Of a stretch of 64,000 nucleotides of DNA, positions 30,401 through 43,480 are shown in pieces. Positions within the stretch are counted from its first letter, which is position 1, and each line of letters starts with the position of its first letter. The notes beneath the pieces are model-generated. The model worked only from the letters and a program-made list of their open reading frames with translations, searched no databases and had not been told where the DNA came from. The position numbers were made by a program, and so were the translations under genes. The stretch comes from Apus apus. Its lineage: Eukaryota > Chordata > Aves > Apodiformes > Apodidae. Location: contig NC_067282.1 in the NCBI RefSeq assembly GCF_020740795.1, positions 142,710,858-142,774,857 on the forward strand, read 5' to 3'.

Positions 30401-33400
30401 TAATTTTCTTTTTTTTTTTTTTTGGGCCAATATTCTGTAAAAACTGTTTTAAGTTTTTCAAAGCAAACTAAAGCCGAGTCAATTACTGCAGCTTCCACTG
30501 TAGTGAACGGTTTTGTGACTGGAATTGGCTACAGTTGGCCGGAGATCTTAATTGCTTGTTTGCCCATTAGGCACAGCCTTTCAAAGCAAACGAGATCTGA
30601 CTTTGTAATTACAGGTATGTGACTTGAGAGATTTTCAGAAAACCAAGAGTTACGTGGCAGAAGCAACAAGAACTGGCTTCTTTGCAGGTAACTTTCAAAG
30701 AAAGCAAAGCATTAAACAATTCTGAAATACGTGGTTAAAAGCCTCCCAAAGCCCTTACTCTGCTCTCGGAGCCATGCTTTGAGGGCTGGGAGAAAGTCAG
30801 CTTTATTTTCCCATAACCTTAAAATAAACAAGGTGGGAATGGCCAGAGATGGAAAGAGGAGCCGTAAGGGGTGAATTGGGTGATGAACAGGGATCTGGGG
30901 TGTGGTTGGGCTGCCTGAAGGGTTTGGTAGGCAGCAACCACCCTTTTCTGGGTACGGGAGATCAATGTGGTGTGGGCTTTCCCTACAACAGACAGTAGGA
31001 GCAGCAGAGAGTACCCAGAGATCCTAAACTGGTGGCTCCCAAAGGTCTGGGAGGTTTGCTCAGGAATGCATGTGAGCTCACAAACGGTGAAACTCCAGCT
31101 GGAGAAGTGGGGTTTGTAGTCCATCATGCATCTGCTGGGACAGACACTTGGAAGCTGTTGTCCTCCATCTGGTAGGGCAGGAGCTCTGGTGAGACAGTGC
31201 CTGTGCCAGCCAAGGATGCATCACTGTGGCTACAGACACGTTTGTGACATAAACATGAGTGGAGAAATACAGGCTTGCGAACACTTGTGAAGTTACTTTT
31301 AGCTGCTCTGTAAACCCTTGAGCCACAGCTTAAAAAACAAAACCAAACAAACAAAAAACTAGACCAAGACCATCCAACCATACAAGTTCAAAATGCCATT
31401 TCAGGCAAACCTTAATGAGAGTTTATGGTAGGGAAAGTTAATAGAAATGTACAATAGTGTAGGCAAGTATAGGTCTCAGAACAGGCCTCTCTGCCCACTT
31501 TCTCTCAAATCTGATCCTCTCAGGCCAGTCCTCACTGATACTCTTAATAATAGCATATGTTGCATCTCCCTCTTTTTATTTTTTTTTAATTTTTTTCCCT
31601 GCTGTGGTTCTTGTAAGGAATAAAACATAAAACAGCATTAGCTGCTCTAAAAGCATGCAAAATGCCTTTCACGAAGATCCTACTGATCTCTGCCTGATCT
31701 CAATAGAGTCTTTTTAGATGTTACCTCTCCAGGCTTCATCTCCATATTCTTGTCTCCCAAAAGCCTGTCCTTCAGGCATTTGTATGTACTCTGAAGGAGA
31801 AAAAAGTTATCCCCTTGGCAGACAGAAGAGTGTAAGTCCATGAAATCTTGTTTTTGTATGCAGGCTGGGTCTCCTTGCACTTTAGTATCTTTGTTCTCCA
31901 TGAAATAGTATGTCTTTTGCATATCTTCATCTGTTCTTATAAGCACCCAGATTAGTCCTGTACTAATAAGTTTCATTCTCAACCACCTCTTAAAATAAAG
32001 GGACACTGACTGTTTTAAAGGCAGTGTCTCCAGCTCAGCAGCAGAAAAAAATCTCTTTTAGATCCAGTAGCTTTTTAAAGAAATCTCAAGTATCTTTATT
32101 CCATTTTTGAGTAGGCCTTTCAATACAGGATATCTGGGGCTAGAGGTTACATGGTGGAATCGCCCCCGTCAGCTCTTGAGAATGATTGAAAATCCTGTCC
32201 TTTGAACCACGGCTCATTACTCAGCCCCCCCTCTGTGGTTCTCTGCCTGGCAAATGCAGATATGATGGGTGTTGTCAGATGCTCTAATGCCGGATTCCCT
32301 ATAGCACAACCATAGGGAAAAGCAAATAATGATCCAACACTGCAATGTTGTCTCTGCCGGATAAGCAAAGTATAAATAAAACCACACTTATTTCAAACCA
32401 TGGCTGTAATGTGTCCTGGCTATAATGTGTCCTGGTCTATCAGCATGAGTTCTGTTCATTTCTATGTTGGTACTTTGAACAAATAGCTCATTTTTACAAT
32501 TTTCTTTATCTCTGAGTATTTATGAAGTTGCTCCATGCACATAGCTTATGCTTACCATTTACATTTCTCTATACCCATATGAGCCTGCTGAATTCTCCAA
32601 AGAATATCAGATTTCAGTGCACTTTGCACTGCTAGTCTGTTACCTTTAAAGACCAGGCCATTCTTTACAGCAAACCCCAGTTTAAATCAGTAATGTGAGC
32701 TGGCTGTGTAATTCCCTGACTCCTTTACAGTGACAGCCCTAATACCTTTTTATAATCTCTCATCTTTTGCTGTGCCTCTGTAAATTTATTCCACATTTGT
32801 GAAAGCAAGCAATTCCCTTTTCTCATATTTATGTGCGTTGTATTTCTGGGTTCCTTTATCTTATCCAAGTCATGGTTTCAAACCTAATATTGGCTCTTTT
32901 TTTTCCAGCAGCTATAATAAACTAAATATGTAACAAAGAGTGTAAGACCAGGGCAAGTCTGTGCCTAACTTGCTAAGAGCTGCTCTCACTGCTCCTCTGA
33001 AAGAGGCAATGTCATCTTCTTTACAGCCCTTTTAGTCTCTTTGTCCCTAGCACTGGCAGGAAATAAAGGCACTTCAAAACTCCCTCCTCGGCTCCTCTAT
33101 ATGCATATACATTGAATAAACCCCCTATTTTTCCCTTTTTGAAAGGCTCGGGTTCTTGTGCAAAATCACAGGATTTTAGATACAGTTGCCTGAAGGAAAA
33201 CTTATGTTCTCACAAGAAAATGAATCCCAAAAGACAGAAACACAGCTCCTCCATCCTACACCACCAGCTGCTTGTGATGTCATCTTTTCCTTCAGCCAGA
33301 TCCCCCTGCTGCACGTTACTTTGCATAGGCAAAGGCTGCTCCCCTCAGAGACTTACCTTAAGTGTGTGGACTGAAGAAGACCAATATGGGAACACGCAGG

Positions 33401-36400
33401 AGAAGGCTGGTTCCAGCTGTGAGCCGGATCGCTTTTTATGAGACAAACAACAGATATTAATTTAGGTTTATAATTGTGCAGTCAGATACTCATTGCTTAA
33501 TGATTACAACACAGTAAGACACGTGGCAGGCACCTGTGGCACATTTCTGTAAAACAGCAGCACCGATGCTCTGGAGGTCTCTGGTTTCTGGGAGAAATTT
33601 GGTCCTTGACCTGTGCTGATGGAGAACATGCTTTTCTTAAGACTGAAGTCACAAGTTTATATATCTAATACACTCTCTTGTGGACCACTTACGACATCTA
33701 AGAAACCACATCACAGTGTTACAGGAAGGTCTATTCAAAAGGACTGCAGAAAACCCTTGACTTTTGGACCATTTGTTGCTCCTGCCTCTTAGATCACCAG
33801 CTAATCAGCCAGGGTCCAAACCAACACTTTGGGGTAGGGAAGCAGTATCTCAAGCATTGCTTTTTTCAAACCTGTAACTCAAAAAAACAAGTCACTCTGC
33901 ATGGCATTGGAGGTCTGCTATATAATTTACCTCTGCAACAGTTAACATTAATGTAATTATTTTAAATGGAGATATTATTACAGCTTAGTGTCTTGGTTGT
34001 TATGAGGATTATCCTAAAAGCACTTCCCACAAAGAATTCTCTGAATGTGTTTTAAGATTGCACACGACATTAAAAATCTAAACTTTAATCAAGTTGAATG
34101 GTTTAACTAGCATTTAGGCTCTTAAAATATTTAATTGTCTCACATATAGCTTGGTGATAAGTTAATTATTTCACTGTCTTGGAACTAATCTGTAGGTCTA
34201 AGGAGCTCACAGGTATATTTGCTAATGTAGTCTTTACAAATTTCCAAGCACAAAATGGAATTAATAAGTTTATTTTTTCATTAACATGTTAGATATGCCT
34301 CATATACAACATCAAATCTTGGCTGAACAGAGAGCTAAAAGCAGAAATGTCCAGAACACATGACTAAATGTTCAAAATCCACTATATGGTTGCAAAAATG
34401 CAGTCAAAATTGGTATAGTAACTTCATGTCTGTGATACAGCCACTAACTGGGAATGTCTCTAGTCTCCAAACTGCTAGATTCTGTAAGTAATTAAAACCA
34501 CTGCCACGATTTCATGTTCCAGATATTGCAAGTATACACCCAGATTTTCCTTTTCCATGCCAGCGTTAAGTATGCAATCCATCTTTTTTTCTCCAGTTTG
34601 GTGTCTCTTGATGTAATTTCACACACAAGTCGTGCTTGCATTCTGCTCCCAGAAGACGTTCCCACTGCAGGCTTTCTAGGGTGAACTTTCATATAAATCC
34701 TTCTGCTCGTTACCAATCCTGATCCAGAGGTTTTTTCCAAGTTACAGGGTGCATCTCCAGTCTTTCGCAGTGGTTCACAACCTTAAAACACATGGACTGA
34801 ACAAAAAAAATACCATTCTAGGAATGCAATGTTCTGATTCTTATTTGTATATACCAGAGTATTCTCATTTTCTTTTAATGGTTATTCAATGGCCTATCTT
34901 CAGTGGTTTACCACCTGCTGGGTAATGGCTCCTTTCTAATCAATTTTACATTATTTTCTCCATACTTCCTTGTATCTTCATTTACAGCCCTTTTAAACCA
35001 AAATCAATTTCACTTGTGCCTCAAATAGCCCTCCTGGCTGGCTGTGCAAGGACAGACTCTTTAAATTTGTTCCTGGAATCCAAATTAGAGTCTGCACCGT
35101 ATTAATCCTGGTCTTAAATGCGGAAGCGCACACACATTCCGCTCTGCTGACATCCTGGCCAAGGCACATTGTAACCATCCACGATTTAACTCACAGCTGC
35201 AAGGTCTGCAGAGAGATTCCAAACAACTCTGGAGCTCAGCTTTCTGTTTCAAGCATCCTAAGCCAGCATTCACACTCAACTCAATAAGCCCATCCCCAGG
35301 TGCTCTTCCAGTGCTCTGTACCCAGCTAGGATGTGTAGGGCCATGCACTGGTGTACAGCAATATTTTAGGATGCTCAAAACACACTTAGACCTACCCTGC
35401 CTTTGCATTGCACCAAACAAGACTTACATACAGCTTCCTGCTAGCTGGCACTTACTCCACAGAAAGCAAGCAGTGAAAGAACAATGTCCTTCACTGCTGC
35501 ACATCCTTACGTAAGCTTCTGATTCACAGTCTTCCACCAGCTTGCTGACTGTCCTCTGCACTCTGCTACAACACTATCAGTCTCTCTGGGTATACAGGAG
35601 AGCCTTTGCCCTGTGATTGCATGGGACCCACCCTAGGGAGACAGGACACACCCTACTGCCCCTTCATACCTAAAGTGATACGGTTCATCTGCAGTCCAGC
35701 AAAAAAGAGTGCATCCCAGGAGGGAGAAGAGAACATCTAGCCTGTGGGGGAACAAGAGCAGGAGGGGTGAATGCACACACATGCTGCCTGACAGAAGAGG
35801 CACTTACACTGAAAGGCAGGAGCAAACCCCAGCCTGCCATGCTTTGTTGCCTGATTCCCCGTGGTGACACGGTAGAGCAAAGTGCTTACCCAGGAGATGT
35901 CTTCTACAAAAGGTCCCGTGTCCAACAGCTCTCACTGCAACCTGACATGAAGGCAAGCCACAGGAGAAATGGGCAAAACAAAACACAGGCCACGGGGAAG
36001 AGGTTGGCACAGAGGCATGTGCACACCCATAGGGCTGCAGGGTCTAGGACAACTGGCAGACACTTCCACACCACCCAGTCACCGCCAGGACAAATGGCCA
36101 CCAACCAGAAAGTGATGCTCATTCAGCACCATGACCAGAACCTCAAGGAGCAGGCAGCTCTGCTCACATTGCTCTGATTTCTGCAAGGAAACTGTGTATG
36201 GAGAGGGAAGTTTAAGCGTATGAGTCACACAATTTGAACATGAAAAATCAACAATAAGATAAAGACAACTCAATCAAATATTTTACCAACCCCTACTTTC
36301 AGGTCACAGTACTGAGCAGCAACTTTTAGAACTGGGTTTGATGTGTTTGTTTTTTTAAAATTGCATTTATTTAACATTACTTATATAAAATATATCACAT

Positions 36401-39400
36401 TTGATTGAGTTGAGAGGAGGGGTTGTGGGTGCCTCATGCTTCCACAAAATCAGGAGATCTTAGTGTCAACAAGAAAAGTCAAATTTATCCCTACAAAAAC
36501 CTAAAGAAACATTAGTAAAGACTAATTCACACCCAAGGCAGCACTTCCCAAATATAATCTGTCTCAACTCTTAGCATGTGTATTTACGGCTCTCTCAGTA
36601 CCAGGGAGGAGATACACAGTAATGCAGTCCCTGACTTACCTTGGGACTCTCAGTGGTGGGGCATGATGATGTGTGGCATTTAAGTTGCTTCCCTGTAAAA
36701 GAGCAGTGCTTTTTTGGAGGGTACAAGTCTGAAGTGGGAGAAAAACCTAACAACCTGGGCTGTAGGATCTAACGATCAGGAGCTCCTGGGTATTTCAGAG
36801 CTGAAGTTCCTTCCAAATGAAAGCCACTGTTAAAAGGAACAGCCAGTGGGTGAGGGAAAACAACACTGTTGTAATGAAACACGAAAGAGAGAGTCTAGAC
36901 ACCAAAGGTAGTGCAGGAAGAAATAAGGCAGATTTCAGATGCAGGATGGGGAAAGAGAGAGAGAGGGAAGAAAGCCAAATCTTCAGAGGTCTGAAGAAGT
37001 AAGTAGCAGAAATATTATTTATATGTATGCAGGTAAATCCTGTTTTTTCCTCCATCAGCAATTTGCTGTAATAAATTTGGAGAAATGGCTGGTAGTGTTT
37101 AAAAGTGCAGATACTTGATATCCTCAGTTCTTTTTCCTAGCTAGGCATAAAACTGTCTGCATCTTAAGACAATGAAGAGGTGAACTGGTCTAAAGGTGAG
37201 AAAATATTTAATGCTGACATTCCATCTAAACACCTAACCTACTACCAGGCCAGCCTAGCAGCCTGTAAAACCCAAGAGCTCCTTTTGGGACTGTGATTTC
37301 TCCCATTTGGATGAAGGAGCAGAAGCTCAAGAGTGTCCTGAGAGGTTGCAGTGCATTCATATGGGTGGGGAATGATGCTACAAGAATACTGTGCTCGCTT
37401 GTGGATCCCCAAAACTTACCCTGGGAGCAGCCAGTCCTAAGGAAAACCCCAGCCATTCAGTCAAACCAGCTAGCTGACCTGATACCTCCATGGGATAGTG
37501 CTTACCAAACCTTTTAAACACACCTCTCCACTCACCTTTTTTTTTTGTTTCATCTGCCTTTATGTGATCATTCCCATCATGGCTAGACATTAAAGAACAG
37601 ATTTCACGTAGTCTGACTGTGCCCCTTAACATGACTAAATCAGGATAATTTAATTTTATTACTTAATTTTTGTCGATTTTTTATTTTATTTTTTGTAGTG
37701 AAGGTTTAAAAATAATCTGTGGGAAAAGTGCTTTGCAGAAGAGAAGAAAATACGGAAAAATCCTTTTCTTAGAAGTGGGTGGAGTGATGGAGTAATGAAT
37801 TTGTATAAACCTGGAGAGATCATCTCTCTAAGGGACTGTTACGTGCTTGTTTAGACAATATCTTTCAAGGCAGCCAGTAGGTTTTCATTTAAAAAGAAGT
37901 ATGAGGAAATAAGCCCAGGTTAGTGGTGTTCAGGTGGGTGCCTATTTGTGTAAGCATCTTTTCATGTTATAGCTCCTTGGAGAGGAAGAGGGGTCATATT
38001 TAAGAATAAGAACAACAATTTGAGTGTAGTGCCCAGAAAAAAAATCCTGTATGAAAGATTTAAATCTGACTTTTCTGTATGAGTCCTTTTTTGAATGGCT
38101 GGATGTCTGATCTAGTTGGACCTGCCCTTTCAGTTGGTAGATGAAGAGAGTAACTTCAAAATGGAAGTGGCAGATGACAGGAAGACAAGAGGCAGAAAAA
38201 AGGCAAGCATGAAATGAAGGAACAACAGAATATAGAAAAGGAGAAAAAAGATAAAAAAAGGATACAAACACAGAAAAAAAGCCTGGTGAAAAATGACAGG
38301 AGGTATCACAGATACCAAAAAGCGGACATAGTGACATTTCAGAGTAAGGAAGCAGGAAGAATGTCTCTGTTACTCTGCAGACCTTCATAAAAGGGAAATG
38401 AAGACAGAAAAAGTGGCCTAAAGGAAAACCTAGATTTGCAGATGCCAGAATGTGGATCAGGACAAATAGAAAATAAATGTAAATTATTTGGTCCTCTTCC
38501 TTTCTTCTGGAAACATAGCAACTTCTGACAGCTGAAACTGCAGCCCAAAGGCCACTGATGCAAACAGCAAGAACCTCTGTGAGAGCACAACTAATTAAGC
38601 TGGCTTTCCCATTCAGTCACATAATTCCCATTCCTTTCTCGTCCCTTATCTTCTTCTAACCCCTTCATACCTCTTCACACCCCTCACAGCACCCTTCAAT
38701 CTATCCCTTTTCCTGCTATACTTCTAGCCTTTTATTCTTTCCTTGCTGGGCTGGAAACCACATCTGCTGGGAGTGCTTTGAGCTGGACTGTACAGCTAAT
38801 GCGTAGGGGCTAATGACTAGTAGCAAAATGTAAGCCTTTCCCTTGGTGGTGGCACTCGTTTGGAAGTACTGTCATTATGTCACTCCATGACCCAGCCACC
38901 ACTTTGTATCTTCTGCACCATCGTCCCCCAGTCAAACCTGGTTAAATAGGTAAATGAGTTGACAAATAATGAGGGAAGAATTGGTAAAGTGACAGCAAAC
39001 ATGGGCAGACAAAAATGCTGTGCTTGCACAAGCTTTTTTTCCTTTGGAAACCAAACTTAAACCCACTCTGCATTGAATACACTTCCTTCCCTCTGAGAAA
39101 TTCTCATTTAGGCAGGGTCTGATGGACCATGCAGGATTCCTAGTGCCACCTCCATGTTTTACCCAGGACATCACACTGCTTCCCAGCAAAGCCACACAGC
39201 CCTTCAGATGTGCACACAGCAGCTGGTGTACAGCCAAGCCACCTCATTCTATTTGCAGGTCCCACTTTTCCCCAGTAACATCCCCCCTTCCAGAGTCAGG
39301 TTATGCAGATGACATCCAGTACCTGACACTCTTCTTTTGTACCTTAAAGGTAGCAATCTCCAAAAGGTCTTGGCTCTTGCTCTCTTAGTAGGATCTAGGT

Positions 39401-39980
39401 TTCCAATCCTGTGCCTGGCAGATTTTTGGCCTCCAAGTTGCTGAGAGCCAAGTCCATTGACCCTCATGTCCCAGAGTATGCAGCCAAGTGCTGTTATCAC
39501 CCAGATGAGAAGAATTCTGGATAACTAGGGAGTAAAATTTTATTGTAAAATATTTTGCCTCCACATGTGGTTAATAAATCATGTTTTATAGGGTAATTTT
39601 TACTGTATATTTGAAAAGTGCTGTATTTATACTAGCAATGGTTCTAAGAAAGGTTAAACATGTCACTGCTAAAGAAAATGTATTACAAACCTGATATTGC
39701 CGGAAGGGCAAGTGCTCATTTCCAAGAAACCAAACCAAGGTTTTGAGAAATGACAGGCAGGGACAGGACTCTCACAGCTTTTTTCCTAGATGGCACAAAG
39801 AAAAGAGAAACAGAATTACTGTTTCAGATGCGGATGCACAATGGTAGGCTGGACTAGTCAGTTCTCAGACCATCACAGCAGCAGTAGCAGCTCTGTCTAA
39901 ATATGTCTGAGCTGAGCCCTTCAGCTAAATGAGAAGATGGAAGACTGAGCTGCCACTACTTAGGCAGGTCCCTTTTTTGC
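27471..39980. other. Large gene-free stretch (possible long first intron)
   Basis: I recognise no coding exon, RNA gene or mobile element over about 12.5 kb on either strand. There are A- and T-runs (for example 30409-30423), a 16-bp tandem duplication at 32402-32433 and a non-coding element at 30455-30600 described under findings. Confidence 0.5.
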
Positions 39981-40205
39981 ATGTCTCAGAATTATGATTC
40001 CACTGGGATTAAAAAAGTTGTAAACAAGTCTTCAAACAAAATGCTCAAACACCTCATTCACCACTTTGCTACCAATAATGAAATCAAAGCCGATGCTGTA
40101 AGGCAATTTAACGGCACTTTAAAATCTGGGATGCAGAGGTATTTTACAACCCACAATACTTCTGGCTACATGGATGTGTCAGGAGTGTTTATGTACCAGC
40201 ACTAA
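39981..40205 (+). pseudogene. Fragment of a Polinton/Maverick-type integrase (rve fold), decayed
   Basis: A 74-codon open stretch reads GIKKVVNKSSNKMLK, IHHFATNNEIKADAVRQFN and GTLKSGMQRYFTTHNT. The pattern, an N-K segment, then IHHFATNNEIKA, a V-x-x-F-N-x-T-L-K block and RYFT-x-x-NT, is that of the C-terminal half of the retroviral-type integrase core in Polinton/Maverick transposons and their relatives. The position of the catalytic Glu, normally before RFNRTLK, is not Glu here, and the first Asp region is missing. I see no other part of the element and no terminal repeats. A Ginger or other rve-type transposon is an alternative source. It is not expected to be active. Confidence 0.62.
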
Positions 40206-42869
40206 CCACAGCTCTCACAGAAATGTACATACAGCCTTGAGGGTGCAATTACCTGGTACTCTCAGAAGGCTTAGGAAACTACTTATGCAAAGTTAGGGTT
40301 TTGGTTTAAAAAAACAACAAACAAACAAAACCCCCCCAAAACCAAAACAAAATCCAAACCCCACAGGTGCTCCATCTTTTTAAGAAAAGTAACCATCTGA
40401 AAGCACCTAAATCAAAAGGAACCATCAAGTAAGTTTATGGAAGATTGTTCATTTGATGACATTTTCACAGTGACCTTAAGCATGAACCTGTCACAGAGAA
40501 TCACTTACTAAACAAAAGAATACAAAAATGGGGTAACTCTTGGTTAATTTTAACCTGAAGAAGTACAAAGACCACATGCCAAACAGCATCAGGCTTCCTG
40601 GACTGAAAGACTCGTACCTCTAGAAAGAGAAAAGGGAGAAGGAAGAGGTTATTGCTGAGTTGATTGTAACAGCTTCCTAAATCCCACATGTTGGAGGGTA
40701 TTTCCCATGCCTGCAACACTCAGATACGATGCTTTGCAGAATGCATAAGTAACAGGGAGGTTTCCATCACTATTCCCAGCAAAGTCAGCACCTGGCTATT
40801 CCAACAAAATGCCAAATCTGCTTTTCCAGTGCAGTTAGTTACGCAGCTGGATCTCTTGGAAAGCAAGTGTAATGGAAACACACCAGCCCTATGATTGGAA
40901 AACAGTTTTCAAAATCTCTTACATGGGTAAGAAATAGCCATGGCTTTTGCTTAGTCCTCCAGGGATTACTTTTGCAGCACTTAACATGGCAGTCCATAAG
41001 TTCTGAGCTACCCCTGATGGATAATGTGCTTGGAGAATAACTAACCTTGATTAGCACTTGGGCATTTTTTCATCATATGTCATCCAATGGACACCACTCC
41101 ATTGCAAAATCCTTCATATTCCTTCTTCTGCAGGTGTTTCCAAAGGATTCAGCTTTTTGACACCATAAACAGGCATGCCAGGATACCAGAGTTTGAGGGG
41201 CCATCTGCATCACTTGCATTGTATATTTACCCAGGACAAAAAAAGCCAACTAGTTTATTACCACTGCTTATGACATTACATTCCTGTGAGTAAACACCCT
41301 ACTGGCACCCCTTCACTGCAATACTTTCAGATTAGAATGGAGATATTTAATTTTTATTTTGGCAAAGTGATGATTGAACTGTGTTCCCATAAACCTTTGC
41401 AGAAATAAACAAATAATAAAAAAAGAAAAAACCTCAGACCTGCAAGTATTGTGATAGTAAATAATTATGGCAGTCCTAAACAACTGGATCCCTGGGTGGC
41501 ATATTCCTCCTTAGTGCATGGGATTATCTATGATCTGTGGAAGCAGAGCTATTGTCCTTTGAAGAACTGCAGTTTGGGGAGAAGCAGAGTTAGAGACTAT
41601 TTAGTGCTACATTAAAATAGCCATATAAAACATGGCCAAAGGTGTTGTAGATTAACAGATTCCAATAAGGAGGTGAACCTTCTATACAGAGGATTTAAAG
41701 AAGTCTTACGAGAACTGCATCTTACCACAATACACAGGTTCCTTCTATGTCACTCAGAAGAGAAGCTGTGAACCATCCAGTCTGCAACAGATTAAAAACT
41801 TCAAAGAAGCTCGGAAGAAAGACTAAGAGCTCTCCTAATGGTGAAGGAGATGATTAAAGATGGCTTCTTACACTGTCAGTTTTAAAAGTGTACTAAATCT
41901 AAAGCAAATCTGTTCCAAATAACTCCCATACAGACCAGGAAAGAGAGAAAAACCTTTTCATTGAGGTGTCAGTAATCAAACAGCAAAATTTAACTTCAGT
42001 CCAGTATACCTCCCATTATTTCACAAGCTGTTTCAAGAGAATACCTTTTATTACTCGTGCATTTTATGAGGGCCTTTTTTTTAGCAGCTTTGTCAACAGC
42101 ATGGTTTCTTTTAAGATGCTGAAGGCTGTTTTTGAAATGGCTGCTACTAAATTGACTAAGGCAGAACAGAATATAGCTTTCTTCTGTCGGGGGGAGTAAG
42201 TAGATTTAAAAGGGTCATATTTCTCTTAATGCAGCTGGACAGGCATTCTTTCAGCAGGAGAAGACCTTTAAAAAAGTGTTAGCTGCTATATCATCTAATT
42301 TTATACTCAGAGATTGCATTTCAGAAGATATAAGCCAGTAGGCAATACAGATGGAGAAGTCTAAAACTCTGGGGTGTAAAATCATTTAACACCAATACTG
42401 GATATTTACAAATTTTGCTGTTAGCACCCTCAGAAGCTTCTGGAAGGAAGAGAATGACACAGGTTGTATTTTCATTAACAGTGACTCTTCTAGTCCAAAA
42501 AATGTTGTATCAAGGGGGCAGGTATGATACAGGTGGCTGAGGTGCATATGTATTGAAGCCTGTGGTGTGTTTCCAAGCAATGTTATTGGTGGTTGTATAG
42601 TAAGATCTCAAGATCTGAGGAAAACTGCTAGTGAAAGAGTTCATCAGGATCTCCCACACTAGCTGAGTTGGAAGCAAAGGACATTGGCCATTTTTTTCTC
42701 CCAGACAGGAAGCAATGAAACTGTTGTTGCTCAGGAGCTCCATCCCTTTATCACAGCTCCATAAATCCACTCATGTATGGAAACCAACAGCATTTTCTTG
42801 TCCTTGATCTGTGCAGTACATAGGACAACACACAGCTTCTAAAGAAGATGTGTTTCTTCTTTTTCCATT
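40206..42869. other. No recognisable gene
   Basis: I searched for a chromodomain or other continuation of the integrase and saw none. An A/C-rich low-complexity run lies at about 40310-40360. Confidence 0.5.
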
Positions 42870-43480
42870 CCACCTGGGGGCCAGTTCCTAGCAGCATACC
42901 CCAGGGGCTAAAAGTGGGACTAATACTTGTTTAACATCTTTGTTAATGACCTGGATGAGGAGGAAGAGTGCACCCTCAGATGATCCAAAATTGAGAGGAG
43001 TGGTTGGTATGCCAGAAGGTTGTGCTGCCATCAAGAGGGACCTAACAAAAACAGGTTGACAGGAACATAATGGATTTCAACAAGCAGAAGTGAAAAGTCC
43101 AGCACCTGTGGAGGAGCAACCCCATGCACCAGTACAGCCTGCAGATGAGAAGGCTCAGTGGGATCTTATCCATGTCAGGGGAGTAAAGAAGACACAGCCA
43201 GGTACTTCTCAGTGGTGCCCAATCAAAGATTAAGAAGCAATGGGCACAAAGCAAAATACAGGAAATTCCAATTAAATATAAGAAAAAGCTTTTTTACCAT
43301 GAAGATGGTCAGACTGCAAAGAGGCTGCCCCATAAGAGTTGTGGAGTCTACATCCTTGGAGATATTCAAAACCCAGCTGGAAACAGCCCTTGGCAACCTG
43401 TCTTAGGTGACCCTGCTCTGAGCAAGGATTGGCCTGGAGACCTCCAGAGGTGCCTTCACACCTCGGCAATTCTGGGATGA
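42870..43480 (+). mobile_element. CR1 LINE, 3' part, old
   Basis: TTTGTTAATGACCTGGATGA (F-x-NDLD of the reverse transcriptase), GGTTGTGCTGCCATC and the 3' end GACCTCCAGAGGTGCCTTC identify CR1. The frames are broken. Confidence 0.9.
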
